DNA of 64,000 bases from Phymatolithon calcareum (GCA_977006965.1 OZ345361.1:1426001-1490000), one strand, 5' to 3'. Counted from the first letter of the stretch, positions 49,906 through 61,277 are shown. The notes: generated from the sequence alone by a model not told the origin. A program made the numbers and translations.

Positions 49906-51437
49906 CTATGTAACAAAGTAAAGTTCACTTGCCGTTGACTACGTCTTAACAAACTGTTTCACTCGTTCTCTAGAAGTCACCGAGTGTCCCGTACTGACAA
50001 AGACTGACAGTAGTCTAATTATTTCCCCGGCAGTACCACTGGCACGCTCTCTTTAGATAGACTGCTTAAGGAACCAGGTCCTCATCTACAGTGGGAATTA
50101 AGCACGTCCGACGAAGTAAAGCAACAATCATCGTTTAACTCCAACTCTGATAGCTACACCATCGACCTACGCAAGCGCTTGGCACGCATTCGTCCCTCCT
50201 CAAATGATACCTTATTTCTGTCCAGAGCTGCAGCTTTGACGATGAGAACTCTCGTGCAAAAAACGGCTTGTTTCAGACTTGACGTTTGCTGAGCGTGAAT
50301 CATGAACTAGGGCACAGGAGTTGTTATGATCCGCGAATTTATCGTAATAGATTTTTGTCATTTTCCAAATACGGCAAACGATCCAAAATGGCCACTTACC
50401 TCGATCTCCGCTAGGCGCCAGAACTTTAGAACTTTTGTCAACGCATTAGAGCTGTGTCGGTAATATGCGGTCAGCGGGTTGAGCCCTTGAGGAAATCGCA
50501 TCCTATAACGTTGCCGGGCCTGACCCAGCGCTTCTGAGGAGCTTCATCCAGAGTTCTACCTCGTCAACCGCAGGGCGTCCGCTTCCCTAAACTAATGTAC
50601 AAGAACAAAAAGGGATGGGAGGGTGGGAGAACAAAGGAAACAATTGTTCGATGCGGTCGAGCGAATGGAGGCAGATGTTGCATGGTTGCGCCTTGGCTTC
50701 TGATTGCTGAGATGCGCGATTTCGACGGTTGGCAGGTGCTACGATCTTGAGCTCGGAATCTTTCGAAACATAGGATTTCGGTTCACTCTTGGTCGCCACT
50801 AGACCGGCTCTCATGGCGGTTCCTAAGGGCTACGAGCTGGGTATGATAAGATCGAGGACACCAGTTGAAACGGATCGTCGTGCCGCTAAACGGTGCTGCG
50901 GTCAAACCGTGTTGTACACTTGGTTCATTGTGTGCTATTGCTCCTCCACGCATAGGACATTCGTCTTCGCCCCTGCTAGGTGTGATAAACGTTCTTCTGC
51001 GTTCCTTGAATTGTAGTTTAAACGTGGCCACTTTACCAAATAGTAAATACACCAAATTTCATGACCATTTTTAGTAATTTCCTTCGCAAATGGACTGGAA
51101 TATCTGTGCAACTTTATAATCGGCAGTGAGCTACTTGTAGACTAGAACAAGTGAAAATGCAATTGCTCTCTCGTCGATTCCATATGCCATTCAATCATGT
51201 TAAGCTATCTACGTATGACAGAGGACGAAAAGCAAATTGACGTCGAGATCCGCATGGCAGAGATCTTTCGCAATACCTAACCACAGCGTTAGGGGATTTG
51301 AAGAGAACTGCGGTATAAACACCTCATACTCCGTTTTGTCATCTTGCATTGTTCATGCCAGCCTCTCACAAAAGCAGACACTAAACGGTCATATCGTGTT
51401 TTAGCTCCTGTCCGATTTCAAAACCTGGAGGTATTTC

Positions 51438-53000
51438 TCACTTAATCAGATCCTGAGCTGGTATAATCGCTCCTACATGCACCACTTCATTTTCAATAGA
51501 CACGTCTCGAAACTGGTTGCTTTTTCGAAACACCGGTTCGAAATAGTTGTTAAACAGTATAGAAACACCATACTTCCGCACTTCACCGTACTTAATCATT
51601 CTATGAAGAATGACTTTTCCTTTTCGCACTGGCGAAAGCAGGCAGCTGTTGCGATCATCGAAGACGACATCAGGTCGCTTTATGCTTATGATCATGCGCA
51701 CGAATTCTTCTTTTCCCAAAAACCGCTCGAGCTTTTCTGTGTTACTAGACGACAAAATTCCCTGAAGCGCTTCATGAAGAGGCCATTCTGAATAGTAAAT
51801 GTTGTGCACGGTAGCTGCCGTACCGAGGAGCAAGAAAAGAAAGAGGGTTACGTAGTGTGGGACAGTTTTGAGTAAGGCTTCCAGCTTTAGGACCACAAGA
51901 GTCACCACTGCGACGGCACCAGCCACGAATGTCAAAATTGTCACCCATGGCCACTGCCGACGTATGGTAATTTGGGACTCGTCGTAGCTGCTCAAGTATT
52001 TGTCCGAAGTCGGCAAGTTGTCCTCGTCATCTACTGGACACCATGTGTGCCGAATCGCAGAACGGCGACTGCGATCGAAAACAGCGAGAAGATACGCACA
52101 AAAGCCCTTATTGGGCGCAGTGAGTCCTTCGATACCACGGAGAAAAAAAGAGGGATTGAGGTTTGCAATCTGCCCTTCTTCCTGTGAGGTGATGGCTTTG
52201 TCAACTAGTTCCACAGACTTGGCGACAGCACCGCTGGTGTCGATGTACTGTAGTTGCGACCCGAGAATGAAATATGTCAGAATAATATCAGAGAACCCTT
52301 CACAATTGATTTTCGAGACATTGGCGATGGTAGCCGACACAGGAGACATGTAGGTTCTGGAAAATAGAGCATCTTTCTCGTTCACCATGACGACATTTCT
52401 CGAAGCGGTGTTGTGCGATACTTCCAACACTGTGATGGTCTCCTTCTCACCGAGAACACGAGTGACCCAGTTCACATGCATCGATCCAATGAATTCGAGT
52501 TCCGCCACGGAAAGAGGAATGACTTCACCATCCAACGATGAAATTTTGCGTCCGAAACGTAATATCGCGCTCGAATTAGTGCCAATAATTAATTTCCCAT
52601 CTTCAATAACATTTCGAATTGTGTCTTTTGAAAGAGAGTCCTTGTTCGGTAACAGATAACGCCGGGGCTCAATCTGGACCATTGGAAAAACGCATCGATC
52701 GAGTTTCAGAATACCGTGTTCGTGCTGACGCGCTTTCTTAAACCAGTCCGTCTGCACACCTCGAATGATCATTGCATTTACCCGGGGCACATCTACAGTT
52801 TCGTACCCAAGATTGGCCGATAAGGAATTGAAAGAGTCGACGGCTCGACGGACCTCGATGTCAAGTTCATCCACCGGCTTGAAACTGTGCAAATCATGTT
52901 GGGGAAGTCGGAGCAGTTCTGCGAACGCCTTCAACTCGCTTTGGCAAGTCACGGCGTCTCGTAGACTGGCTTGAGGGACATCAGCAGTATCTCGACTCAT
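51438..53000 (-). CDS. Unrecognised membrane protein with two C-terminal-half spans
   Basis: 520 residues from the first ATG (MSRDTADVPQ); the frame is open 36 bases further to a non-ATG codon. Residues 1-330 are soluble-looking, with alternating hydrophobic strands (IIRGVQTDWFKKARQHEHGI, AELEFIGSMHVNWVTRVLG, IILTYFILGSQLQYID). Two hydrophobic spans follow at about 356-380 (WVTILTFVAGAVAVVTLVVL) and 388-407 (YVTLFLFLLLGTAATVHNIY). A C-terminal domain of about 115 residues (LSSSNTEKLERFLGKEEFVRMI onward) ends LIK. There is no signal peptide. I do not recognise a family; it may be lineage-specific. The hairpin topology would put both termini on the same side. Confidence 0.7.
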   Translation of the reverse strand: MSRDTADVPQASLRDAVTCQSELKAFAELLRLPQHDLHSFKPVDELDIEVRRAVDSFNSLSANLGYETVDVPRVNAMIIRGVQTDWFKKARQHEHGILKLDRCVFPMVQIEPRRYLLPNKDSLSKDTIRNVIEDGKLIIGTNSSAILRFGRKISSLDGEVIPLSVAELEFIGSMHVNWVTRVLGEKETITVLEVSHNTASRNVVMVNEKDALFSRTYMSPVSATIANVSKINCEGFSDIILTYFILGSQLQYIDTSGAVAKSVELVDKAITSQEEGQIANLNPSFFLRGIEGLTAPNKGFCAYLLAVFDRSRRSAIRHTWCPVDDEDNLPTSDKYLSSYDESQITIRRQWPWVTILTFVAGAVAVVTLVVLKLEALLKTVPHYVTLFLFLLLGTAATVHNIYYSEWPLHEALQGILSSSNTEKLERFLGKEEFVRMIISIKRPDVVFDDRNSCLLSPVRKGKVILHRMIKYGEVRKYGVSILFNNYFEPVFRKSNQFRDVSIENEVVHVGAIIPAQDLIK

Positions 53001-54414
53001 TTCGATTGCCAGAACGGAACACAAATGTGCTGGCAATGCAGAATATTAGGAAAGAGGTTGAATGCAGATAACATCAAACAACTTGGTGGATGTTGCGAAG
53101 ACTGCATTCCAGATGCCGTCATGCTCCATAGAGATGTTTCCATGGACACTGGTGGCTTCGTCCTTCTTTTGCTGGAATGGAAATTCACGAGAAGGGTTTT
53201 CGGCTGCACGGGTTCCACATGCTGTCAACCATGTATAGATTCAACCTTAGCTTCCAATGCCACAATCCAAATTTGAACAGGGTTTTTGAATAATCTGTTT
53301 CCGTCTGCAAGGTGCCATATCGGTCGAAGTTCGGCCTACCGTTTTTGCCAGTTTTTCTGGTTAAAATCATCAGAAAATTCAAGGAGTTTACTTTATCTCA
53401 ACGTCACACCTCACTGCTCTCTCCACCTCCGACAAAAGCAAACGCAACCTTTCAAGCTACTTGAACAACCACCTCAATCTTCAACAACATTGATGGGACC
53501 TACATAACACCAGCTTCACACGCAGGATACCCGCCATGGATTTCTTGCACACGCGCGCGCGCGAAGTCCACGACTCTTGAAGATGCGACCCTGATCTCTC
53601 GCGCAGATAGGACCCTTCTTAGTGAGTGCGTGTTGCGATTTTTGTTCCTACAGAGATAGATATAATAAAAGCAAGCGCAATATTGTTGCGCCGGCTTTTG
53701 CAACGTGTTGTACAATGTTTCCACCAGTTAATTGTCTACCAAATGGCAATCGATCCCGTACCACTTTGGCGTACGTGTATGCAAACCTTTGCCGCTGGTC
53801 TTAATACTTTGGATCGACCTTTCGTCAATCCAATGAAGGTAGGCTAACAACAATTAATCTTCATGTAAGCGGCTGTGCTCAAACCAGGGAAGCTTGTTCG
53901 CTCTTCCCGTGTTGTGGTAAAGGTGCACTTACGACACTATGAGGTCTCGTAGGACAATAACATCTTTGCAACTTCTCTGCTTCTCGAGAGATTCCAAGAA
54001 TCAAGAACGGGAGAACGACAAGAACTACCTTGAATTGCCTGGAAGTTTCCACGGGTTTCCCTAAATTCATTAACCGCTTTTTGGATGTGAAAAGCACTTC
54101 GACACGAGTACGTGAAAAGTACAGAATGATTAGAATTGCCACCGTTGATATTCTTATTAGTCGAAACTGGATATATGCATGATCTGAAATAGCTTGAAAT
54201 AACAAATAGCCCAGCGCAGGACTACAGTAAACCCTCAGTGCAGAATATTCATCGTCTCAAAAGCATGATCATGCCGAGGGATAAGTGGCAAAGTTTGATG
54301 GCGAAGATGTTGAGACAAGCCACGTAGAGAATGTCTTGTGTTGGCCGCAGGTGGACTATTGTTGTATCCAAGTTGCAAATAATTGTGGAGCAGCCGTGAA
54401 AAGTTTTCTCGTGG
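53001..54414. other. Spacer upstream of the MsrB-like gene
   Basis: About 1.4 kb containing only short frames. A frame at 53626-53847 looks protein-like, but the only intron that would connect it to an upstream frame is 32 bp, far shorter than the other introns here. No gene is claimed. Confidence 0.5.
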
Positions 54415-55017
54415 ATGAAATCCATTGTTTTCTACCCCGTTGCATCATACGGGAAATTGAATCTGAGTGGCCCTGGTAGGGATTTAAACCCGCAGACATC
54501 ACCATCATTTCTCGAGGGGGAGAATCTGGTTAATTGCATCGTGAGTGTATTCCGCATCGGCGCACTCGTCGCGTTAAATGGCATTCGTGGGCACGCCAAT
54601 GCTCGGCGCATTCCGGCGCACCGGCAGTCAGCTGCGAACGTCCACGAAAGCGCAACGAAGAGCCCGCGCGAGATGACGGACGCAGAATGGAAGGCAAAGT
54701 TGAGTGCGATGGAGTACAACGTACTGCGTCAAAAGGGAACAGAGCGGGCTGGAACCGGTGAATACGATAAGTTTTATCCAAGTGAAGGGCACTTTGTGTG
54801 CCGGGCGTGCTCGAACCCGTTGTATTCGGCGGAATCGAAATTCAAGAGCGGATGTGGATGGCCGGCATTTGACAAATGCTACAAGGGCGCGATTAAGGTT
54901 GAGGTGGACAACTCTTTTGGGATGAGACGTGTTGAGATTTTATGCAATGAGTGCGATGGCTATTTGCGTCGGTTTTGCGGGGATGAATGTCGCGGTGAGC
55001 GAGGTAGCGTGGACTAA
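54415..55017 (+). CDS. Methionine-R-sulfoxide reductase B-like, C-terminally aberrant
   Basis: The frame opens with an ATG at 54415, but homology starts at the ATG at 54673 (MTDAEWKAKLSAMEYNVLRQKGTERAGTGEYDKFY); the 86 preceding residues could be an organelle leader or non-coding. MsrB hallmarks are present: zinc pairs CRAC (C43, C46) and CNEC (C91, C94) numbered from 54673, GCGWPAFDKCYKGA and GMRRVEI. The product then ends GYLRRFCGDECRGERGSVD instead of the expected HLGHVF...ERHCVNS block, so the catalytic RxCxNS motif is missing. About 50 bp after the stop, another frame reads VSVKYVEGKVERKEEAKLM and stops, which looks like a normal MsrB end. Either an unplaced intron or disabling mutations explain this. 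Confidence 0.7.
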   Translation: MKSIVFYPVASYGKLNLSGPGRDLNPQTSPSFLEGENLVNCIVSVFRIGALVALNGIRGHANARRIPAHRQSAANVHESATKSPREMTDAEWKAKLSAMEYNVLRQKGTERAGTGEYDKFYPSEGHFVCRACSNPLYSAESKFKSGCGWPAFDKCYKGAIKVEVDNSFGMRRVEILCNECDGYLRRFCGDECRGERGSVD

Positions 55018-55972
55018 CTTGAGTGGTTTATGTTGTGTGTTGTCGGACTTGGTTGATTGTTGTGTATAGGTGAGTGTGAAGTATGTGGAGGGCAAAGTGG
55101 AAAGAAAAGAGGAGGCAAAGCTAATGTAACGTTCGAGCGAGGCTTGTCCTGTGAAGTAAAACGGAAGAGAGTGATTGTGTAGTAAATTTTGCATGAATTT
55201 CACAGTATTTTTGCTCTGCATTGTCGCTCTCGCTCTCGAAGTGCTCCGATGATGTTTAGAGGAGCCTAAATGACAATGTTGGCAAGGGGACGGTGCGACA
55301 CTTCGATGAAGCGTTTTGAATTTGCACCCAAAAGAGAATTGAACGCTGCAGTCCTTTCGGTGAGGTGTGGTTTCTTTACAGACATGCTGATTCTTTCGAC
55401 GGAGGCAACGGCAAAAGACTTCGGATGGTGGAAGACTAACGAATGTGAAGTTAAATGATGGGTAACGTCAGTGTGTGGTGGTTGTCGTGAACAGTGATTG
55501 AACTCCAAGTCACAGCGAATATGTGGCGATGAAGTGCCATAGCGTTGAAACTGCGAAGTGCGGCAGTGCAAAACTCGTGCCTTCGAGCAACGGTTGTCAA
55601 GATTAACAACATCATCATGTTCCCCTGCGAAGGCGACGAATGTACACCAAGAAGCGCAGTCTGGAATGCGGGAGGGGCCAATTGTCAGTAACAAGCCTCG
55701 ATCTTGCATTGAAGATAAATTGAAGGTTTCTTCGCTGTTTCAAGTCCTATTTTTACTTTCCCTCTGCTGTATATCGAAATATAAATAACATATCTTGTTA
55801 ATGAGCCGTTCCCGTCAGGTTCTTCCACCGTAAGCGCATCCGCCGCGGTGGAATAAGCAGGCATGCAATGATGCCTGCGGAGAGGGGTGCTGTTCCATTT
55901 GCACTACTCCATCCCGAGGGCTCTGTGGCAGTACGTTTTGGCGGAATGAGTACGCGGATACTGAGTTGTCAA
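55018..55972. other. Spacer after the MsrB-like gene
   Basis: Apart from the possible MsrB end at about 55072-55128, I see short frames only, and a GCAGGCAT...ATGCCTGC hairpin near 55857. Confidence 0.5.
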
Positions 55973-56275
55973 CCACTATTGCGTATACATACATTTGAGC
56001 AGGACGTCCGAGATCGTGGTGAGCTCAAAACGATTCAGACCCGATGCCAGAAACTCACGAAACTAGATCTGTACGCGCAATGGGGAAAGCGTAGTCTCAA
56101 CCCGTACATCATCGACCTCTACGCGTCGTATGGTGTGCAACTACTGTTATGCTAACCTCTTCACCATGGAGCCACTTGATAATCGCAGGGTTGTCGATGC
56201 CTGCCCATTTGTGCAATGTTCTGCAAGTTGCACAGAGTATCCCGAGGAGGGGCTTTTGGTCAAGAAGGGCCTTCA
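55973..56275 (+). pseudogene. Inverted partial copy of the adjacent LRR-like gene
   Basis: These 303 bp on the + strand match the minus-strand gene at about 57839-57537 almost base for base, with scattered substitutions. It begins inside HTFEQDVRDRGELK and runs to LVKKGLQ. An inserted T after the GVQLL codons shifts the frame and leads to stops. It has no start or end of its own, so it is a dead fragment produced by local inverted duplication. Confidence 0.88.
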
Positions 56276-56573
56276 AGGAACGTGGAGATGAGTTAAGAAA
56301 ATGCACAGACTCTAGCCACCTCGTCTGTTTTCTCAAGAAAGACACCCACGACTTATCGTAGGCCTAATCAGTAGCCGGAGTAACACGATATTTTTGGCTG
56401 TTATAGCTACTGCATGTAGCAGAGCTGCGACGATAGTTGGAAGAATGTCGTGCGTCAAAGGCACTGATGTTTAGAGAGAGCGCTTCAAAAAACAATCAAG
56501 CCGACGCTATTTCTACAAAGGCGCACCTTGCTCTCCCTCGGCGGAGGAGATACCACAGATGAGCACGAAAATA

Positions 56574-58583
56574 TCAGAGAAGGTAGTCGACAGTGCCAAC
56601 GCACACATGCACACGACGAGGTCGCAAACGGAGGCACGCATTTGCGATGGCTTCGTTCACGATAGGTGGCTCTGGGATGAGATGATGTGGGATCTGAATT
56701 GACAGTTCCCGAAGCTCAGTAGCCAAGTAAACCGCCTTCACAAACTCAACCAAGTCCGTTTCGCTTGGTGTTTCCGACCGCTCGAGATACAGGCCTTCTT
56801 CCTCGAAATGCCCCTCGCCTGCCCCGTCCGTTCCATGTTGCTCGGCAATCGCCAACTCACGGTCCATACTGGACAACTCCGCGAGCTCAGGGGGAATGCG
56901 TCGGGGGGTTCGATTAAACACAGTCAGATCACGGTCAATATTGCGCCTTTCTACCTCGGCCAAATCCCGGTCAGCATTGATTTCCCTTCGCGGAGGTCTA
57001 TAAAGCGAGCCTCTTTGGAGGAAGCTCCCGCCCGTGTCAAGATACGAGGCGTCAGACTCGTCGTAGTGAGGGTTGCTGGTCTCTTCATAACGGTTATAGG
57101 GAGTGGCCACAGCAAACTCATCCTCAGAGGTCGACGCGTACACGTTCGCTGGTTCCGCTGTTTCTTGCCCTTCCAAGTTCAGCTCGAGCTGCATTAGATT
57201 CGGGTTCTCAGAAACGAGGCCGCGAATACCCAGAACCGTCTCCTGGGGCGTTATACATCCGCTGAACAAGAACTTCGTGAGGGCCCCCGTATTGTTCGTG
57301 ATGATATCCAGCAGTGCTCTTGAATCGCGCTGCACGTCGCTTATGGCCAGGATTTTGAGTTGAAATTTGGGGAGCGAAAAGAGTGCGGCGACAATCTTGC
57401 AAGCATTGAGCTTGAGTTGGTCCATTTTAAGCTCGCGAAGGTTGCAACACGAATTGGCAGCATCCATAAGCCCGCCTATTACCACGCTGTCATCTCCAAA
57501 AGAAATTGTGGCCACGCTAAGCGCCGGACCAACAGACTGAAGGCCCTCCTTGACCAAAAGCCCCTCCTCGGGAAACTCTGTAAAACTTGCAGAACATTGC
57601 ACAAATGGGCAGGCATCGACAACCCTGCGATAATCAAGTGGCTCCATGGTGAAGAGATTAGCATACAGCAGTTGCACACCATACGACGCGTAGAGGTCGG
57701 TGATGTACGGGTTGAGACTACGCTTTTCCCATTGCGCGTACAGATCTAGTTTCGTGAGTTTCCGGCACCGGGTCTGAATCGCTTTGAGCTCACCACGATC
57801 TCGGACGTCCTGCTCAAATGTAAGTACACGCAATAGTGGCCCTACAGTGTCCCAGAGTGGTGCGAGATTCAGGTGGCGCTCATAGAGCGTGAGCTCAACG
57901 ATGCCAACGCAGTGTTCAGCGACAGAATTGATCATGTATAGCTTGTCGCATCGCACCCCGAGCGACTTCAGACGGGGGCCGACGGCGGCAAGAACAGAAT
58001 CAAACAGGATCGGCTCCGGAGCACCCAAGATGTGAAGAGCACAGATCGGCTCGATACGCGAGGACAATTCAGACCAGATTCGACATGTCAACGGCGTAAT
58101 GGGGAGTTCCTCGAAGGCAAGAAGGGTTGGATACTCATCGGCTTGCTCCATGATTTCGGCAAACACATTGCCGTCCTTAAACTGCTGGTTGAGGCACAGC
58201 TCCTGGGGGTCATATTTATAATATTCTCCAAGCTTGTTCTCTGAGTGTTCACTCCAGACAGAGATCTGAGAGAACATCTTCTTCGCAACGTTGGAGAGCT
58301 TTCCACCAACTTTGTACAATACAAGAGCATCGTTCGGTGACATTGATGAGGCCCAATCCATTCGACGAGGATAGTGGCTCACGTGCCTAATGATGTTCCG
58401 CAACACGTTCTCACTGAGAAGGTCAAAGATTGTGCCAGGCACGGGCCGGGCGGCGGCATTTTCCTGCATGACGGCCGGTGAGTGGTCCACGGGATGAGGC
58501 TTGTCGAAATTTGCGTGCGGCACTTTGTTAGCCGGCGGAGTAGCTGGGGAAGCGGCAACAGGGACGATCGCAGGGAAAACCAT
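56574..58583 (-). CDS. F-box-like / leucine-rich-repeat-like protein
   Basis: 669 residues. A Pro/Ala-rich start precedes an F-box-like helix segment at about 50-70 (FDLLSENVLRNIIRHVSHYPRR). The central part (about 150-470) has irregular LRR-type strands (LKSLGVRCDKLYMINSVAEHC, IVELTLYERHLNLAPLWDTVG, KLTKLDLYAQWEKRSLNPYI, LRELKMDQLKLNACKIVAALF, FQLKILAISDV). A charged, low-complexity insert (about 480-610) follows, then a final LRR-like block (ELRELSIQIPHHL...RPRRVHVCVG). F-box/LRR proteins recruit substrates to SCF ubiquitin ligases, but the F-box match is weak and the function is inferred. A broken inverted copy of part of the gene lies downstream. Confidence 0.68.
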   Translation of the reverse strand: MVFPAIVPVAASPATPPANKVPHANFDKPHPVDHSPAVMQENAAARPVPGTIFDLLSENVLRNIIRHVSHYPRRMDWASSMSPNDALVLYKVGGKLSNVAKKMFSQISVWSEHSENKLGEYYKYDPQELCLNQQFKDGNVFAEIMEQADEYPTLLAFEELPITPLTCRIWSELSSRIEPICALHILGAPEPILFDSVLAAVGPRLKSLGVRCDKLYMINSVAEHCVGIVELTLYERHLNLAPLWDTVGPLLRVLTFEQDVRDRGELKAIQTRCRKLTKLDLYAQWEKRSLNPYITDLYASYGVQLLYANLFTMEPLDYRRVVDACPFVQCSASFTEFPEEGLLVKEGLQSVGPALSVATISFGDDSVVIGGLMDAANSCCNLRELKMDQLKLNACKIVAALFSLPKFQLKILAISDVQRDSRALLDIITNNTGALTKFLFSGCITPQETVLGIRGLVSENPNLMQLELNLEGQETAEPANVYASTSEDEFAVATPYNRYEETSNPHYDESDASYLDTGGSFLQRGSLYRPPRREINADRDLAEVERRNIDRDLTVFNRTPRRIPPELAELSSMDRELAIAEQHGTDGAGEGHFEEEGLYLERSETPSETDLVEFVKAVYLATELRELSIQIPHHLIPEPPIVNEAIANACLRLRPRRVHVCVGTVDYLL

Positions 58584-60539
58584 GGCTTTCTATAGAAGAT
58601 GTGCTAGGATGGACGTTGGGGCGATATGGCAGTTTTCTGTGCGGGCGGCGGTGATCTCGGCGTGAACTGCCGTACAGTAATATTACTGAAGGCTGTGCAT
58701 ATCCAGGGAAAAGTTTGTCCTGAAATTATTCTTTTCGCGAAACTATTTGAAATGTTTTTTCAATTTTCGCCCGTCTCGGCCTACAAACTTTCGGCGAGAC
58801 GAGCGAAATTTTTCGTGCACGATGCTCTTCTGTCGACAGAAGAGCTCAACAGTTTTGTACCGCTCCGAGAAGAAATCTTTAGAATCTATAGATTTCAAAA
58901 CTTTCCCTATGGATACTATCCCCTCTTATCTTGACAGCTTGAAATGTAAACAAATTGCAGTGCAACTAGCGCAAATTCCTGCTGGTCACGGTCTATCACC
59001 GTCCAATGTCGCCAGAGCCGCATGTCCGGTAGGCAAAACATCGAGACGATCGCTGTGCACTGCACGAGTACAACGTTCGCTCTATACAGAGCGAGTAGAA
59101 ATAGTTCGTCAAAGGAGTCCCCGACGATAGCAATCTGAATAGTTCGGATTGCGGTTGGAGGAATCGACAAACCACGGGCAATTGGAATTCTGTCCGGGGC
59201 TCCTTTAGGAGCCTATATGAACACGCTTTGTACGTACGTCAGAGTTCACAATCGGTGATTCTCCCGAAATTGGAGTATGCTGTTCACATGGCCCCACTTA
59301 CCAGCAATTGAAATAAGCTGCAAACCGAAGAGAGCGAAGGCGCGCCCGGAGCCTGATCAAACAGAAGCAATAACTAGGGCACGCCGAAGAATACCAAGGA
59401 AGGGAAGAAGACCTGATAAAAGTATCGAAGAATATTGCGTATCTCAGAGATGAAATATTCTTCAAGCAACACTTGAAAGAAGCACTGCGAATAGGGGAAG
59501 ATAGAATGGTGGTGAAGAAGTGGAGAGGAACAAGCCAGTTAGAGTTTCGGAGATTGAAGAAGTCGGACTAACCTTTAGAATCCCCATGGCAGGCCGGACA
59601 TGATACTATGGGTGTTAAATAGAAGGGAGCGCATTGCGTGCCGGAGATGCCCAAGCGTGATATTAATCAGAGCTCCGCTGTAAAGAAAACTAACTATGAG
59701 GGAATATCTGAGATTATTACACTCCAGCACACAATGGGGCGGGCGATGATGGATGAAGAGACCGAATACGAATGCAAAAAAAGCTCTCGCGTCCTCACAG
59801 GAAGAGGAAGTTGAATTAGAGGGGGCATTTATCCGAATAGAGCGCGATGAATAAGGAGGCCAGCGAGAAGCTTCTTCACGAGGGTTTAGTAGTGTTTTAA
59901 GATAATTCTGCATATAAAATTAAGCATGTTACATTGTTATCGTGTCCTTTCAATTGCCTCAATATATCACCCATCTGCAACCACAACACGACAGCCACCT
60001 CCAGCTGCAACGAATTGTCCGCAAGGAGAGGATTTAATTGTGCAGCAATGGGATCCCAGGGGGACCTGTGCACTGCCGCTCTGTAAGAACGGGTTCATAG
60101 GCAGGAAGCAGGGGACTGGTGTGAGATGCGACCATACACAAGTCCCGTACTTGCTGCCTGTCAGCTCGTTTTCTCAGACTCGCACAGCGCACTGGTATTG
60201 GAAATTCTACTGGTTAGGCCACAGCGAGGTTGTGTTCATCGTCCCGAGCTGTCATTTGGACACGCCCATTTGGAGATCACGTAGAGTGAGACCGCGTTCT
60301 TTCGCACCCCCTTTGCAGTTCGTCAAAAAGTCATCTTACAAAGACTTAGCCTACTGCAAATGTGTGCAACAGCCAACGCAAAATCTTTGCCGACCATCCG
60401 CATTCAAGTCAGGTTTCTATGTACGCAAAGGCTTATATGTGATCGGCTAGGAATGGGGACTCGTGGCACTCGCGCCACCGAAGGTCCCCTCCCGTTCCGG
60501 ATCTGTCGCCGACAGACTCGTCACAGAGGCGAAACGAAA

Positions 60540-61070
60540 CGCAAAACATGAGAAACTCGAATTCGCACGCACCGAAGACCAAGAGCTCACACACGTACTG
60601 CACTTCAAATATCTTGGAGTTATGCAGTCCGGAGACAGGGACGCACTGGTAACCGTAGGAAATCGCGCAACACTGGCCTGATCCCACTTTGGCGATCTAA
60701 GGCGGCTAAGCGACGCCAAACTCGTTGTGAATCTTGGACTTCGACACTTCGGCTGCAGCGTGGTATCCACTCTTCTCTACGGTTGCGAGTCCTGGAAGTT
60801 GGCCGAACAAAGCCAAAAGGAAGCTGAATTCAACTGCATCCGAAATACTATCCAAGTTAACTGGACGAACAGTGGCAGAAGAGGTCAGAGAACCCTCATT
60901 CGACGTCGTCATGCGCACCAGAGGTCAACGATGGAATTGGCCTGGGTACATACTTCGCATGGACGAGCACCGCATGGTGCATCAAGTGTTCCTGCAGTAT
61001 TTCAACCAGCTCCGGAGTCACTCGTCAGCGACCTGCCCCACCGAAACAAGAACATCTCGCTGTTCCTGAC
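60540..61070 (+). pseudogene. LINE reverse-transcriptase remnant (thumb/C-terminal part)
   Basis: Frame 1 reads LTHVLHFKYLGVMQSGDRDAL...NRATLA, a TGA at 60679-60681, SHFGDLRRLSDAKLVVNLGL, then VVSTLLYGCESWKLAEQ...RNTIQVNW. These are the 'FKYLG', 'LS..K', 'V.S.LLYG.E.W' and 'LR.I....W' landmarks of non-LTR reverse transcriptases. A frameshift near 60870 moves the homology to frame 2, TVAEEVREPSFDVVMRTRGQRWNWPGYILRMDEHRM. No intact ORF, endonuclease or poly-A-like tail is seen. Same family as the fragment at 34983. Confidence 0.78.
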
Positions 61071-61277
61071 TTTTCAGTCCCGAGACATGCTTTGATATCA
61101 GTGAGAGATATGGCCATTAATGGTGTCGCTCAGGGTCGAGGCTCCGACTATTCCGCGAAACAAGGACTTGGCTCCAGCGATCACGCCACGTAAAATTCAA
61201 AGAAGTTCCTGAACTCATAAGTTTATTAGAAATCTTTTTATTTATTATTATTAAAAAATTAAAAAATTTTTTTATTA

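Larger units (their letters stand above)
49027..51437. other. Spacer with tRNA-like pair and hairpins
   Basis: 2.4 kb without a convincing protein gene. It has a divergent pair of tRNA-like sequences near 49.55-49.70 kb, two adjacent hairpins at 49.82-49.91 kb and a CAGCAA...TTGCTG small inverted repeat near 49372. The stretch 49910-51437 shows nothing I can name. Confidence 0.55.

Noticed and set aside
53560-53847. Possible two-exon small gene with a GTGAGT...CTACAG junction
   Set aside because: The intron would be about 32 bp while all others here are 84-130 bp, and neither reading frame gives a known family.
54478-54510. GGGATTTAAACCC stretch resembling a reversed tRNA T arm
   Set aside because: The flanking acceptor and anticodon stems cannot be formed.
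59200-59600. Further LINE-like tail on the + strand
   Set aside because: Only a vague resemblance in several broken frames, too weak to list as a feature.
59926-60450. 174-codon + strand frame
   Set aside because: No recognisable domain; it adjoins a broken LINE and may be part of it, so it is not called as a gene.
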